This document shows, piece by piece, positions 43,891 through 53,640 of a DNA stretch of 64,000 bases. Location of the stretch: positions 9,458,539-9,522,538 of the forward strand of contig NC_087070.1 in the NCBI RefSeq assembly GCF_963678635.1, read 5' to 3'. The position numbers and the translations under genes were made by a program. The notes beneath the pieces are model-generated. The model saw only the letters and a program-made list of their open reading frames with translations, was not told where the DNA came from and made no database searches. The DNA comes from Symsagittifera roscoffensis. Taxonomy: Eukaryota > Xenacoelomorpha > Acoela > Convolutidae. Each line of letters begins with the position of its first letter. The first letter of the stretch is position 1.

Positions 43891-44570
43891 GCTAGCCCTC
43901 AACTTGTATTGTTTGAAGGGCGATAAAAGTTTTTTAACCGTATGTTTGCTAGGTGTACTTGAATCCTTGGGCAGTTTTCAGGCTCAAAGTTTTCTCCTCT
44001 TCGAAGCGCATTTTGTTATAGGTTCATGAACGCAGTGAATAATCTTGTAATGGTCTTGGTGATTTCTTTGTTTTTTTTTCCGAAAAAAGTCTCAAAATTT
44101 ATTCAGGCTAAAATTTGATTTTTCGCGGTTTGACTTTTGATTTCTGTTTAAGTTCACTTCATTTCCTGTGTTGAAAGGAACGCAAACTTCACTATGGACC
44201 AGCAACAGTGTAAAAAATACGAACAACGTGATCGACTTTTTTTTTCAAAAGTTGAATTTTAATGATCAGATTACCCGCTAAAAAAAAATCACGTATAATT
44301 CTCTTTTGCTGAAACTGAGCTGATTTTATCGAAAGAGCGTCAATCATAAACAGTTCTAAAAATTCAAAGAAATGTAAGGCCATATGTTTTTTACTCAAAA
44401 AATTCATTTTTTCTTTGTTTTTTTTCCAGAGTTTAGTCAGAATTTTTTTTTCTGTTTCCCTGCGTTCATCACTCTTCTTCGACTGTCTGATGGCGATGTT
44501 TAAACAAAGTCACTTGAATCATTTCATGACTAAATTTCTTATTAAATCAAAATTGATGGGTTCTCAGAAA

Positions 44571-44646
44571 CACTTGGCCGAGAGGTAGCGGCTACGCATG
44601 AATCGGAAAAGGCCCTAGGTTTAAATCCGGGCAAGACTAGTTTTTT
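44571..44646 (+). ncRNA. tRNA-like Pol III unit (SINE head or tRNA pseudogene)
   Basis: TGGCCGAGAGGT (44575-44586) fits an A box, GGTTTAAATCC (44618-44628) fits a B box, and TTTTTT at 44641-44646 is a Pol III terminator. A putative acceptor helix (ACACTTG with CAAGACT) pairs at 5 of 7 positions, and no proper anticodon arm forms. It is therefore a tRNA pseudogene or the head of a tRNA-derived SINE rather than a working tRNA. Confidence 0.5.
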
Positions 44647-45900
44647 AACCTGAAAGTTTTCCGCATCAAAAAACTTGCCGGCCTATTGTGTGTCTGTTGC
44701 TGTTTTGTCGGCTTAGTTGTAATATCCGCGGAGATCTATGCAATTTCATTGAAGTTGACATTGGTTTTGATTAACTCGGGCTACTTGTGTACTAGCCCTG
44801 GTTGTAATTTACTAGCCCTGGCTTTGTATAAAATATAGAAAGTTTTGGATAAAAGTTTTCGGATGTAACATTCGCCCGGAAGTACATATCGACGGAAAAT
44901 AAAGCTAAGCAATAAAACGACTGGCCAGCGTCTAAATAAAGCACTACATGCTTTTCACCGTCTCTAACAAAGCCAGTTCTTTTGGTCGTCTTTCTAACAA
45001 CGGGTCGACAAAAACGTTAGTGTTCTCCGGCTTCGACCAGAATCCTCAAATTAACTTAATTACATGCAAAAATAGTAAGCTCGCAGCTGGGTCTCAATAT
45101 CCCCAGACCACGAGGTCACTCCTAAAAACAGGGCTATTACTATTTCTTATATTACTACTGTTTTTGTTAAGTAGATAAAAATCATCGTCTCCATCGAAGA
45201 TGGATCAACCCTTACCCTTAACTCATAGCTTCTCATCGTCAAAAAATGAATCCAGATGTTATTTAACTTCAATTCAGAATATAACCAGGAAGCTAAAAGT
45301 TAGCTTAAAATGGTTCAAGTTCAAGTCCCAAGACCCTCTCCGGATTCCCGAATCCGGGGAAATAATACCTTTATTTCCTCTCCGGAAGGCTGGTTTCCAC
45401 CCTTCACCGCCATTAGTGTGAATGGCCTTGCAACGATTGTAGCGACACAACCGTTGCAACCCGGAGCGGTCTCTGCTAATACTCTGTTGTATTCTTCTAT
45501 TTTTTATTGTCGTTTTTCTCACAATTATTGTCGTTGTTGTTTTCGCCACTTCTATCGTTGTTCTGTTTCTTTTTGGATTTTTTCCAAAATGGTCGTTTTT
45601 GACGTTTCTCGGGAAATCTGACGTCATCATTCGAAACTTTAAAAATTAAAAAACCGGAATTTTCAGACCTTCGCAGTTTGTTTAATCGTTCCAATAACGT
45701 CGCTAATCTGTTATAACTGCCAATTCTCAAGATCGGCGGCTAATAACTCCAACTGGCCTTTTTTGTCAATTCTGTTCGAATGTCACATACTCCCCGGACA
45801 GCCCGGTCAATGTCCCTATTGAATCTCGTAGTCTTCGTAAAAATAGTACAGTGCCAATGAACAGAATTTACAAAATGCACGAAATCACTTTTATCCACGT
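44647..45900. other. unassigned sequence, possible LTR or SINE body
   Basis: Contains TATAAAATA-like (about 44828), several AATAAA-type signals (44898-44940) and 'actagccctggttgtaattt' with a near-repeat. GC content is higher than the flanks around 45350-45480. I find no protein family. It may belong to the element headed by the tRNA-like sequence, but no repeat partner in the window fixes its ends. Confidence 0.35.
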
Positions 45901-46520
45901 CATGTCGACTCACTGCAGAATATAAAAGGTATCATACTTCATAAATATAGCCTTCCAAATTTTTTCATTAATCTGCACTTTCGAGGACATGATCTAAGAG
46001 AAAACTTTTTTTCTGACTTCCAATGTCAATGCCCTGATTTAAAACTTTTCTCCTAGATTTTTAAAAGGTGTTAGTTTGCAGGACAGTCCTGCCAACCAAC
46101 AAGCTAAAATTATCCTACTAAGCTTCTTCTTCACTTTGGAAATTTAAGCGGTTATTGGACCTGAATATTGAAATTAAGGAGCTCTGTGGTTAGAAAGAAC
46201 AATGAAATAATCTCCCTCTTCAGGAGATTACCCAAGCCTTTCATGTCACCACAAAGTGATCAGTCGTCCTAGTTGATTAGAAACAACCATGCAGGCTGGA
46301 ATATTTGCATATACTCTTCACTCAAGCCTTTCTAAAAAAATAGTAAGTGTCTCTAAAGCCTCTAACTAAAATCAAAATGCAAATTTATAAATGCAACAAA
46401 TTCTTTTAATGTTCAAAACTCAACTAAATGTTTTCTTTCAGTTTCAATTACAGCATCAGACCTCTCTTGGCCCATATCTTTTTCACTTCCATTCGAATGT
46501 TCAAGATTTTGCACATTGTC

Positions 46521-46945
46521 TCAAAAAAGATCTAAATGTTTTAGACAATCCAATTTCTGCAATTGTTCTCTCGTTGGCGCCTCCTGTCTCTTGTTCTCCT
46601 TCGCATGAGCTTCCAGCCATCGTATCGCCATCATCACTCCCACTATCACTGTCGTTATGGGCCGTGATGAGTCTGGTAAACCCATGGAGAGCAGCTCTCC
46701 ACAGTCCCAGATCAACACTAGAGTACTACGCCCGGGGTACCACCATGTTTGCAGCAAGCAATGGCAAGGAAACTCATCATGTGTTGACATGATGCTCCTC
46801 CAATTACGCTTTCCGAAGCTTCCAGTAGTAGTTTTACTTCCATCATCACTCGGTGGACTTCATCATTTTCATCTACTGCATTGTAATCCGTGACTGTCGA
46901 TCCTTTCTGCTTCTGTCTTTCAAAGTCACGGAGGTGCCCACTGGC
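46521..46945 (-). pseudogene. distal-copy remnant of the terminal module ORF
   Basis: Reads CQHVMSFPAIACCKHGGSPG-type sequence with a frame change, then WDCGELLSMGLPDSSRPITT, MMAIRWLEAHAKENK and QLQKLDCLKHLDLF. It matches the proximal copy at 51700-51960. The following block, present at 51190-51630, is deleted here, so the protein end is missing. No recognised domain. Confidence 0.55.
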
Positions 46946-46948
46946 GTA

Positions 46949-47182
46949 TCATATGAATTTGTTTCCCAGTATCGACTCTAACTCCTCTTTAGTTCTCTCT
47001 GGAACTGCTGAGAATATCTTGCACAGTAACTCGTAAGACTTTTCTGACATTCTCGTTAGTCTTACGCATTTTAGCACGGAGATGGCCTGATCCACGATCG
47101 TTCTCGTACTTTTCACATCTACAGCTACGAAATGCACTGGGTATCTGCTCTTGCACATTGGAGCTAAAGTCGATCCCACCAA
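46949..47182 (-). pseudogene. module ORF fragment (VDVKSTRTI region), distal copy
   Basis: Encodes LAPMCKSRYPVHFVAVDVKS, then a helical segment ending VPERTKEELESILGNKFI. It is the counterpart of the C-terminal part of the ORF at 51893-53062. In this copy it is cut off from its N-terminal part by frame changes at 47185-47200. Confidence 0.55.
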
Positions 47183-47194
47183 ATATCACGCTCC

Positions 47195-47950
47195 CTACGG
47201 TCCGCGATATGTCTCACCGTGTCGGATGTTCATTTCAGCCTCGATCGCTTCCCTCCACCTTCCTATGTGTTTTTGCTCGATCTGCAATTCTCCTGGGAAA
47301 ACTTCTTCACTGATGGCCGCGACCATTTCATGCTTTTGTTCTAGATTCAATAGTGACTCTAAAGAACCAAACATGCTGTAGAATCCTAGTGCAGTCATTA
47401 GATTCACTTCGGTTCCTCCATGGCAGTCCGCAATTAGTTCCGTTTCTGTCTTCGTCTTCATCACAATGTTCCCAAACAATATCGGCAACTGCTTGTGTTG
47501 TTTCTCCAAGGTCTTCACGCAATCCAGACCTCCACAGACATGACCTTCCAGTCCCTAGACTTCTGCCAGACAGCTACCAGGTTTGACCCAGTCCTCTGGT
47601 CCCCAGCCAGGCAACAGTACTTTGTCTTCTATGTTGCTCCTAGAGGCTGTTGTCATCACGTTATAGATGATATTAAGATCACGCAGATTACAGTCTGAGT
47701 TCAGTTCCCTCTGTACGTCTTGTGTTGCACGTATTATCGAATCAGCGTTGGGACTCGGAGACCATGATGGTTTCATCAGTTCCCACACTACCATCAAACT
47801 CGTTCTCAGCAATTCGTCTGAGAAACCCAATCCGAATTCTACCCGGTTGTCCGATTTTAGCAATGAAGGTGCAGTCACCTTTTCCTCCGAGACTAGTCCC
47901 AGCTTGGCCTGCTGATTAGCAGCGCTTCTTATTGTTGCAATTCTCGACGT
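47195..47950 (-). pseudogene. module segment present only in the distal copy
   Basis: Two open stretches in one region: TAPSLLKSDNRVEFGLGFSD through WGPEDWVKPGSCLAEV (47555-47878), then KTLEKQHKQLPILFGNIVMK through IGRWREAIEAEMNIRHGETY (47195-47518), with stops between them. The segment continues the frame that stops at 47951. Its roughly 245 codons are deleted from the proximal copy, where flanking sequence joins directly. No family recognised; predicted mostly helical and acidic. Confidence 0.5.
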
Positions 47951-49108
47951 TCAGAATCTTAGAAACACTGCTTGCTCGTAATCAAAGAAGCAATCGCAAA
48001 TGTCCTCATCTAGGAAAGGGTTGTACGCAATCCCTATGATTCCTGACACGTAACTGTAAGACTTCTTCCTGATTGGTCCACAGTGTTCACTGGATTTTGG
48101 CAGTGTTCCCATGGGTTCCTTAGTGAGCCTCAGCTCCTTGTTTGAGAATCTCCTTATCTCGTCTTTTTTCCTCATGGGTTCTAGTTCCACGGGTTCCTTC
48201 ATGTTCACTCGCATTGGTTTGTTTTGATGCATATCCAGCAGTGCTAGCAAGAGCAGGGCTTTCGCTCGTTCATCGCCTTCCTTTAGCATCTTAACACAGG
48301 TGTTCAGTGCTGGCACTGACATTTGTTCTATCATGAATCGAATGAAACACAGAGCGTCTCTCCGCTTCGCGCACGCTATTGCTGCTCCTTCTTGGGTCAT
48401 CAGACCTCTCACACTCGTCATTAAGAACACTTTCTCCCCTCTCGATCTCTTCCTTTCTTCCGAACCATATTCTCCACGAGTCAGTTCGATCATGCACCAG
48501 GCGCACTTCAGTTGTAACTCAGTTCTCACGTAAGGCTCTGCTATCAGAGCGTGTACTTCAGGCGTGGTTCTCATCTCTTCTTCGAAAAACCGTAACACTA
48601 CCGCTCTCCATGGAAGGCTCACCAACTGCTCTATCGTTTCTGCATGCATCTCTGAAGATACAAGAGTCCCGTATGCTTTCTGCTTCAGGGTGGTTCCTTG
48701 CATCATTGTTTCCAAATAACCTTCCATGGCACTTTGGTCTTCCAGATCCATCAAGTGTGCTCTGGCCGAATTTCTGTATTCCAGCATCTCCATGTATCCA
48801 TTTGCGGGTTCATGTATCGATACAGTGTCCGACACTGTCAGTTGATTATATTCCACCGGGACTAGCAGTCCTACAACACTTCCTTTTCCATGGTTCGTGG
48901 GAGACGGTTTAAAGTCTTTCATGGTACTCTCCCCACATTGGCTGAGTATTTCCATTTTTAATGTTGCTCCAGTCAGACTGCGGTCACTCTTCTTGATCTT
49001 GTAACCGGTTGACTTTACTCCTGCCATGAGAATGGGTGGCACCATCGTTACGTCAGTCAGTATCCTGTCTGTGCGAGACAATCGATCATCACCTTGTCCC
49101 AGATCCAT
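47951..49108 (-). CDS. unrecognised 385-aa module ORF, distal copy
   Basis: ATG start (MDLGQGDDRLSRTDRIL); the same frame is open upstream through a basic KRKRVEEA segment that resembles a nuclear localisation signal. The protein is mixed alpha/beta in look, with helical stretches (ACAKRRDALCFIRFMIEQMS, MLKEGDERAKALLLLALLDM) and ends DEDICDCFFDYEQAVFLRF at a TGA. At the matching position the proximal copy has TGG (Trp) and reads on, so this stop is a nonsense mutation. Conversely this copy is intact at the site where the proximal copy has TAG. No domain is recognised. Its start overlaps the tail of the preceding ORF in another frame. Confidence 0.5.
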   Translation of the reverse strand: MDLGQGDDRLSRTDRILTDVTMVPPILMAGVKSTGYKIKKSDRSLTGATLKMEILSQCGESTMKDFKPSPTNHGKGSVVGLLVPVEYNQLTVSDTVSIHEPANGYMEMLEYRNSARAHLMDLEDQSAMEGYLETMMQGTTLKQKAYGTLVSSEMHAETIEQLVSLPWRAVVLRFFEEEMRTTPEVHALIAEPYVRTELQLKCAWCMIELTRGEYGSEERKRSRGEKVFLMTSVRGLMTQEGAAIACAKRRDALCFIRFMIEQMSVPALNTCVKMLKEGDERAKALLLLALLDMHQNKPMRVNMKEPVELEPMRKKDEIRRFSNKELRLTKEPMGTLPKSSEHCGPIRKKSYSYVSGIIGIAYNPFLDEDICDCFFDYEQAVFLRF

Positions 49109-49149
49109 AGCTTCTTCGACTCGCTTTCTTTTCGCTGAATTGACAGCTG

Positions 49150-50475
49150 TTAGATTTCGGAATCCACCTTCGTCTTTCCCGCCTTCCTCAATGTCACCTT
49201 GCTGCCCAGTTTTAACTTTATTTCATTGTTCTTGTCAATTACTAATTTTAACCGCATCGTTCCTTTCCGGGTTTTTGACAGATATACCACTTCTCCTTTG
49301 TCTTTTCGCGGCGTCATCTTGATACGAGACTTTGCCTCACATTCGTCAGTGGCTGAGTCGAGCAATAACTCACTCAATCTCCGTTCACACTCGTCGAGTT
49401 TGTCAAGGACCTCCCGCATTAGTGGTCGGTTGAGACCTAATTTCGAAATGGACTGGGTACCGTACCGTAGCTCTGAACCACTGTCCAGACCTCTTCCATA
49501 AAGGCTACTCTGTCCATTCTATATCCCGCCCTATTTTCATGGTCCCTGTGATGCACCTCCCACTTTTCTTCGGGCAAAGCTCCTAAGATGGGTACTCTGG
49601 CAGCGCCTTCTATTCTTCTTCTCCTTGGTGATTCCATGAGGAGTCTCTGTTCGTTGTCTTAAGAATTGCCCGGAGAGCTGCTCTCCGGCAAATTCCGACT
49701 CGTTTCCATAAAAGCCGACGGAGGTTCCATTGTCGAAGTACCTTCGTCTGCTGGTTCAGTTGTCTCCAACGCATCCGCGCCGTTCTCAAATTCACTAAGG
49801 AAATTGAAATCTAGGTTGGATAATCCTCCTGTCGATGCCTTATCGTCCTCTTTCTGGGCCTGATCGGGTTCCGGTTGCATAGGTTCTTCCGATTGACGGC
49901 TTCCTCCCTGCCAATCATCTCCTTCTGGTTTATCTTTCGAATTTGAGAGCCCTTGCTCTTCATTTCTGGCCCCTTCCGGAAATTTCGGTAAGACTAGCTT
50001 ACCAGCTGACAGATCTCCTTCCTCTCCATAGATTAATTTGACCTCTTCATATCCGAAGGGTGCTAGCAAAGCTCTCGTCTGTAGCGTCCGTCCCACCGTT
50101 AACTCCGGCTTCACACTCGTCAAGATCAGGGAAGTCTCTGGTAATTCAGCTCTGCCTCTCATTTTCATAGGCGCTAGATCCAGTTTCGCCCATTCCTTGT
50201 CAAATCCTCCAAGCTTCGGAGTCGCTGCGTTGCTTATCCGCTTTCTCGTTGCTTGATTCGTGTAAACAAATCGCGTATGCTGCAACACTGTGGCGTTCCT
50301 GCCCACAAAACACGGATCCATCGTTTCCTAGAATTTCACCACTCTCCTTTCATTTGTCTCAAACGCTCTCAATCTGAGGAGTTTGCACTACGGAGACTGC
50401 TCCGAGCAACATCCTTCTTATCAGAGGGAATCCAGGGATTTCCTCAGGCAACTTCTTGTAATCACCCCAACCTTT
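49150..50475 (-). pseudogene. unrecognised acidic module ORF, distal copy, broken
   Basis: Counterpart of the 435-aa ORF at 53587-54894. Fragments: 50321-49659 (MDPCFVGRNATVLQHTRFVY through ESSSPGNS, stopping at TAA where the proximal copy reads Lys), 49637-49437 (RRRRIEGAARVPILGALPEE) and 49419-49150 (MREVLDKLDECERRLSELLL to the end). A frameshift near 49440 and a stop near 49660 separate them, so the distal copy cannot make the full protein. Confidence 0.55.
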
Positions 50476-51189
50476 CGACTCACTGCAGAATATTATTGGC
50501 ATCATACTACATAACTATAGCCTTACAAATTCTTTCATTAATCTGCACTTTTGAGGACATGATCTAAGATAAAACATTCTTTCTTACTTCCAATGTCAAT
50601 GCCCTGATTTAAAACTTTTTCTCCTAGATTTTTAAAAGGTGTTAGTTTGCAGGACAGTCCTGCCAACCAACAAGCTAAAATTATCCTACTATGCTTCTTC
50701 CCTTCGGAAATTTTAGTGGTTATTGGTCCTGAATATTAAAATTAATGAGCTCTGTGATTAGAAAGAACAATGAAATAATCTCCCTCTTCAGGAAATTACC
50801 CAAGCTTTTCATGTCACCACAAAGTGATCAGTCGTCCTAGTTGATTAAAAACAATCATGCAGGCTGGAATATTTGAATATACTGTTCACTCAAGCCTTTC
50901 AAATAAATAGTAAGTGTCTCTAAAGCCACTAACCAAAATCAAAATGCAAATTTATTCATGCAACAAATTCTTTTAATGTTCAAAACTCAACTAAATGTTT
51001 TCTTTAAGTTTCAACTACAACTTGGTTGCTTTGTTTCTCATTTGAGTTTTTCTGTCACATACAAAACAATTCCGAGTTTTAACTTCTTCTCATTCATCAC
51101 TTTTTTTTCTTCTTTTTTCGTCGTTTAGAAGTTCTAAAACTTCTAAATTTTTCTATTTTCGTTTATTTTTGCATCTTGTTTTTCGGCCA
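50476..51189. other. non-coding tail between the two duplicated copies
   Basis: Matches 45905-46440. AT-rich, with no conserved frame; it is the 3' flank of the proximal module copy on the minus strand. 'aggacatgatctaaga' and 'ggacagtcctgccaaccaac' are shared with the other copy. Confidence 0.6.
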
Positions 51190-51193
51190 TTTG

Positions 51194-51589
51194 TCAATGC
51201 TCCATCTCCTCCTCCTGCGACATTGACTCTGCACTTTCAGTTTCCGTGTCCTGCAGCACATCGGTAGCTATCCTGACGCTGTTGGAAGCAGTCCTCCAAC
51301 ACTTCTGCTCTTCTAACCTTTGTTTACAACAAGGTAGGGGATCAACGTTAGATTCTCTGCTCCGGCAGAAGCTGTTGTGCAGGCACAACGTCACGTTTCT
51401 CTCTAAATCTTCATTCAACATCTCTTCTTTCTCCCTTCCATTACATTCACCCGTCCTGGAAGCCCTCTTCACTGCGGTAGTCACTGCATTCCGATAAGTT
51501 AAGAAAGCTCGCTTGAAAGCTCCTGCCCCCAATGTCCAGCTGATACGCACTGTACACTCTGTTGTGCTTCGACACATGCTTCTTAGCAT
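51194..51589 (-). CDS. unrecognised overlapping ORF at the module 3' end
   Basis: Overlaps the 3' part of the frame at 51447-51737 in another frame. Its downstream part, from about TYRNAVTTAVKRASRTGE, is Cys-containing and rich in charged residues and ends in an acidic tail (ESAESMSQEEEMEH). The two frames probably represent one protein broken by an indel near 51510, or a frameshift product. No homologue recognised. Start uncertain. Confidence 0.35.
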   Translation of the reverse strand: MLRSMCRSTTECTVRISWTLGAGAFKRAFLTYRNAVTTAVKRASRTGECNGREKEEMLNEDLERNVTLCLHNSFCRSRESNVDPLPCCKQRLEEQKCWRTASNSVRIATDVLQDTETESAESMSQEEEMEH

Positions 51590-51890
51590 ATTCGTACAAC
51601 CATGTAGTCATGTTGGCTCTAAACCATGGCATCAGACGTCTCCTGGCCCATGTTTTTTTCACTTCCATCGGAATGTTCAAGATTTTGCACATTGTCTCAA
51701 AAAGATCTAAATGTTTTAGACAATCCAATTTCTGCAATTATTCTCTCGTTGGCGCCTCCTGTCTATTGTTCTCCTTCACATGAGCTTCCAGCCACCGTAT
51801 CGCCATCATAACTCCCACTATCACTGTAGTTATGGGCCGTGATGAGTCTGGTAAACCCATGGAGAGCAGCTCTCCACAGTCCCAGATCAA
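51447..51890 (-). CDS. unrecognised module ORF, C-terminal portion
   Basis: Open from about 51890 with WDCGELLSMGLPDSSRPITT, then AIRWLEAHAKENKRQ, QKLDCLKHLDLFETMCKIL, a basic TWARRRLMPWFRANMTTW and YEYAKKHVSKHNRVYSAYQL. Likely helical. It follows in sequence the ORF that ends at 51893. Whether it is a separate protein or the end of the same one is unclear. Confidence 0.4.
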
Positions 51891-51892
51891 CA

Positions 51893-53062
51893 CTAGATTA
51901 CTACGCCCGGGCTACCACCATGTTTGCAGCAAGCAATGGCAGGGAAACTCATCACGTGTTGACATGATGCTCCTCCAATTACGCTTTCCGAAGCTTCCAG
52001 TAGTGGTTTTACTTCCATCATCACTCGATGGAATTCATCATTTTCATCTACTGCATTGTAATCCGTGACTGTCGATACTTTCTGCTTCTGTCTTTCAAAG
52101 TCACGGAAGTTCCCACTGGCGTATCCCATGAATTTCTTTCCCAGTATCGATTCTAACTCCTCTTTAGTTCTCTCTGGAACTGCTGAGAATATCTTGCTCA
52201 GTAACTGGTAAGACTTTTCTGATATTCTCGCTAGTCTTACGCATTTTAGCACCGAGAAGGCTTGATCCATGATCGTTCTCGTACTTTTCACATCCAAAGC
52301 TACGAAATGCACTGGGTATCTGCTCTTGCACATTGGAGCTAATGTCCATCCCACCAAATATCCCGCTCCCGACGGTCTGCTCGACGTCCAGAATCCTAGA
52401 AACACTGCTTGCTCGTAATCAAAGAAGCAATCGCATATGTCCTCATTTAGGAAAGGGTTGTACTCCATCCCTATGATTCCGGACACGTAACTGTAGGACT
52501 TCTTCCTGATTGTTCCACAGTATTCACTGGATTTCGGCAGTGCTCCCATGGATTCCTTAGTGAGCCTCAGCTTCTTCTTTGAGAACCTCCTTATCTCTTC
52601 GATTTTCCTCATGGGTTCTAGTTCCACGGGTTCCTTCATGTTCACACGCATTGGTTTGCTTTGACGCATATCCAGCAGTGCTAGCAAGAGCAAGGCTTTT
52701 GCTCGTTCATCGCCTTCCTTTAGCATCTTAACACAGGTGTTCAGTGCTGGCACTGACATTTGTTCTATCATGAATCGAAAGAAAAACAGAGCGTCTCTCC
52801 GCTTCGCGCACGCTATTGCTGCTCCTTCTTGGGTCATCAGATCTCTCACACTCGTCATTAAGAACACTTTCTCCTCTTTCAATCTCTTCCTTTCTTCTGA
52901 ACCATATTCTCCACGAGTCAGTCCGATCATGCACCAGGCGAACCTCACTTGTAACTCAGTTCTCACGTAAGGCAATTGTATCAGAGCGTGTAACTTAGGC
53001 GTGGTTCTCATCTCTTCTTCGAAAAACCGTAACACTACCGCTCTCCATGGAAGGCTCACCAA
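51893..53062 (-). CDS. unrecognised 389-aa module ORF, proximal copy
   Basis: Begins at VSLPWRAVVLRFFEEEM and is continuous in frame with the ORF ending at 53066 except for one TAG codon; the distal copy has GAG there, so the split is a nonsense mutation. It passes the DICDCFFDYEQAVFLGFW block and then jumps to SSRPSGAGYLVGW, where about 245 codons present in the distal copy are missing. It ends CQHVMSFPAIACCKHGGSPG. The real start is upstream, so the initial residue here is not a true initiation site. No family recognised. Confidence 0.5.
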   Translation of the reverse strand: MVSLPWRAVVLRFFEEEMRTTPKLHALIQLPYVRTELQVRFAWCMIGLTRGEYGSEERKRLKEEKVFLMTSVRDLMTQEGAAIACAKRRDALFFFRFMIEQMSVPALNTCVKMLKEGDERAKALLLLALLDMRQSKPMRVNMKEPVELEPMRKIEEIRRFSKKKLRLTKESMGALPKSSEYCGTIRKKSYSYVSGIIGMEYNPFLNEDICDCFFDYEQAVFLGFWTSSRPSGAGYLVGWTLAPMCKSRYPVHFVALDVKSTRTIMDQAFSVLKCVRLARISEKSYQLLSKIFSAVPERTKEELESILGKKFMGYASGNFRDFERQKQKVSTVTDYNAVDENDEFHRVMMEVKPLLEASESVIGGASCQHVMSFPAIACCKHGGSPGVVI

Positions 53063-53065
53063 CTG

Positions 53066-53640
53066 CTATATCGTTTCTTCATGCATCTCAGAAGATACCA
53101 GAGTCCCGTATGCTTTCTGCTTCAGGGTGGTGCCTTGCATCACTGTTTCCAAATAACCTTCCATGGCACTTTGTTCTTCCAGACCCATCAAGTGTCCTCT
53201 GGCCGAATTTCTGTATTCCAGCATCCCCATGTATCCATTGGCGTGTTCATCTATTGATACAGTGTCCGATACTGTCAGTTGATTATATTCCACTGGGACT
53301 AGCTGTCCTACAACACTTCCTTTTCCATGGTTCATGGGAGACGGTTTAAATCCTTTCATGGTACTCTCCCCACATTGGCTGAGTATTTCAATTTCTAATG
53401 TTGCTCCAGTCAGAGTGCGGTCACTCTTCTTGGTCTTGTAACCGGTTGACTTTATTCCTGCCATGAGAGTGGGTGGCACCATCGTTACATCAGTCAGTAT
53501 CCTGTCTGTGCGAGGCAATCGATCATCACCTTGTCCCAGATCTATAGCTTCTTCGACTCGCTTTCTTTTCGCTGAATTGACAGCTGTTAGATTTCGGAGT
53601 CCACCTTCTTCTTTCCCGCCTTTCTCAATGTCACCATGCT
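53066..53640 (-). CDS. N-terminal part of the same module ORF, proximal copy
   Basis: Open frame from the overlap with the preceding ORF, through a basic AKRKRVEEA segment, DLGQGDDRLPRTDRILTDVT, then YNQLTVSDTVSIDEHANGYM, and ending EMHEETI at TAG. The distal copy shows Glu at that codon. No ATG precedes DLGQG in this copy (ATA replaces the ATG of the distal one), so initiation, frameshifting from the upstream ORF, or an earlier start is undecided. Confidence 0.45.

Larger units (their letters stand above)
45905..50475 (-). repeat. 4.5-kb tandem duplication, distal copy
   Basis: Starts at 'tcgactcactgcagaata' like the proximal copy at 50476. Relative to that copy it lacks about 620 bp (near 46450) but keeps about 740 bp (47205-47940) that the other copy has lost. 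Its right end, 'caacctttcg', is fused directly to the left end of the proximal copy. Confidence 0.85.

Noticed and set aside
48379-48912. 177-codon plus-strand frame
   Set aside because: Antisense of the 385-aa module ORF; not conserved as an open frame in the duplicate copy.
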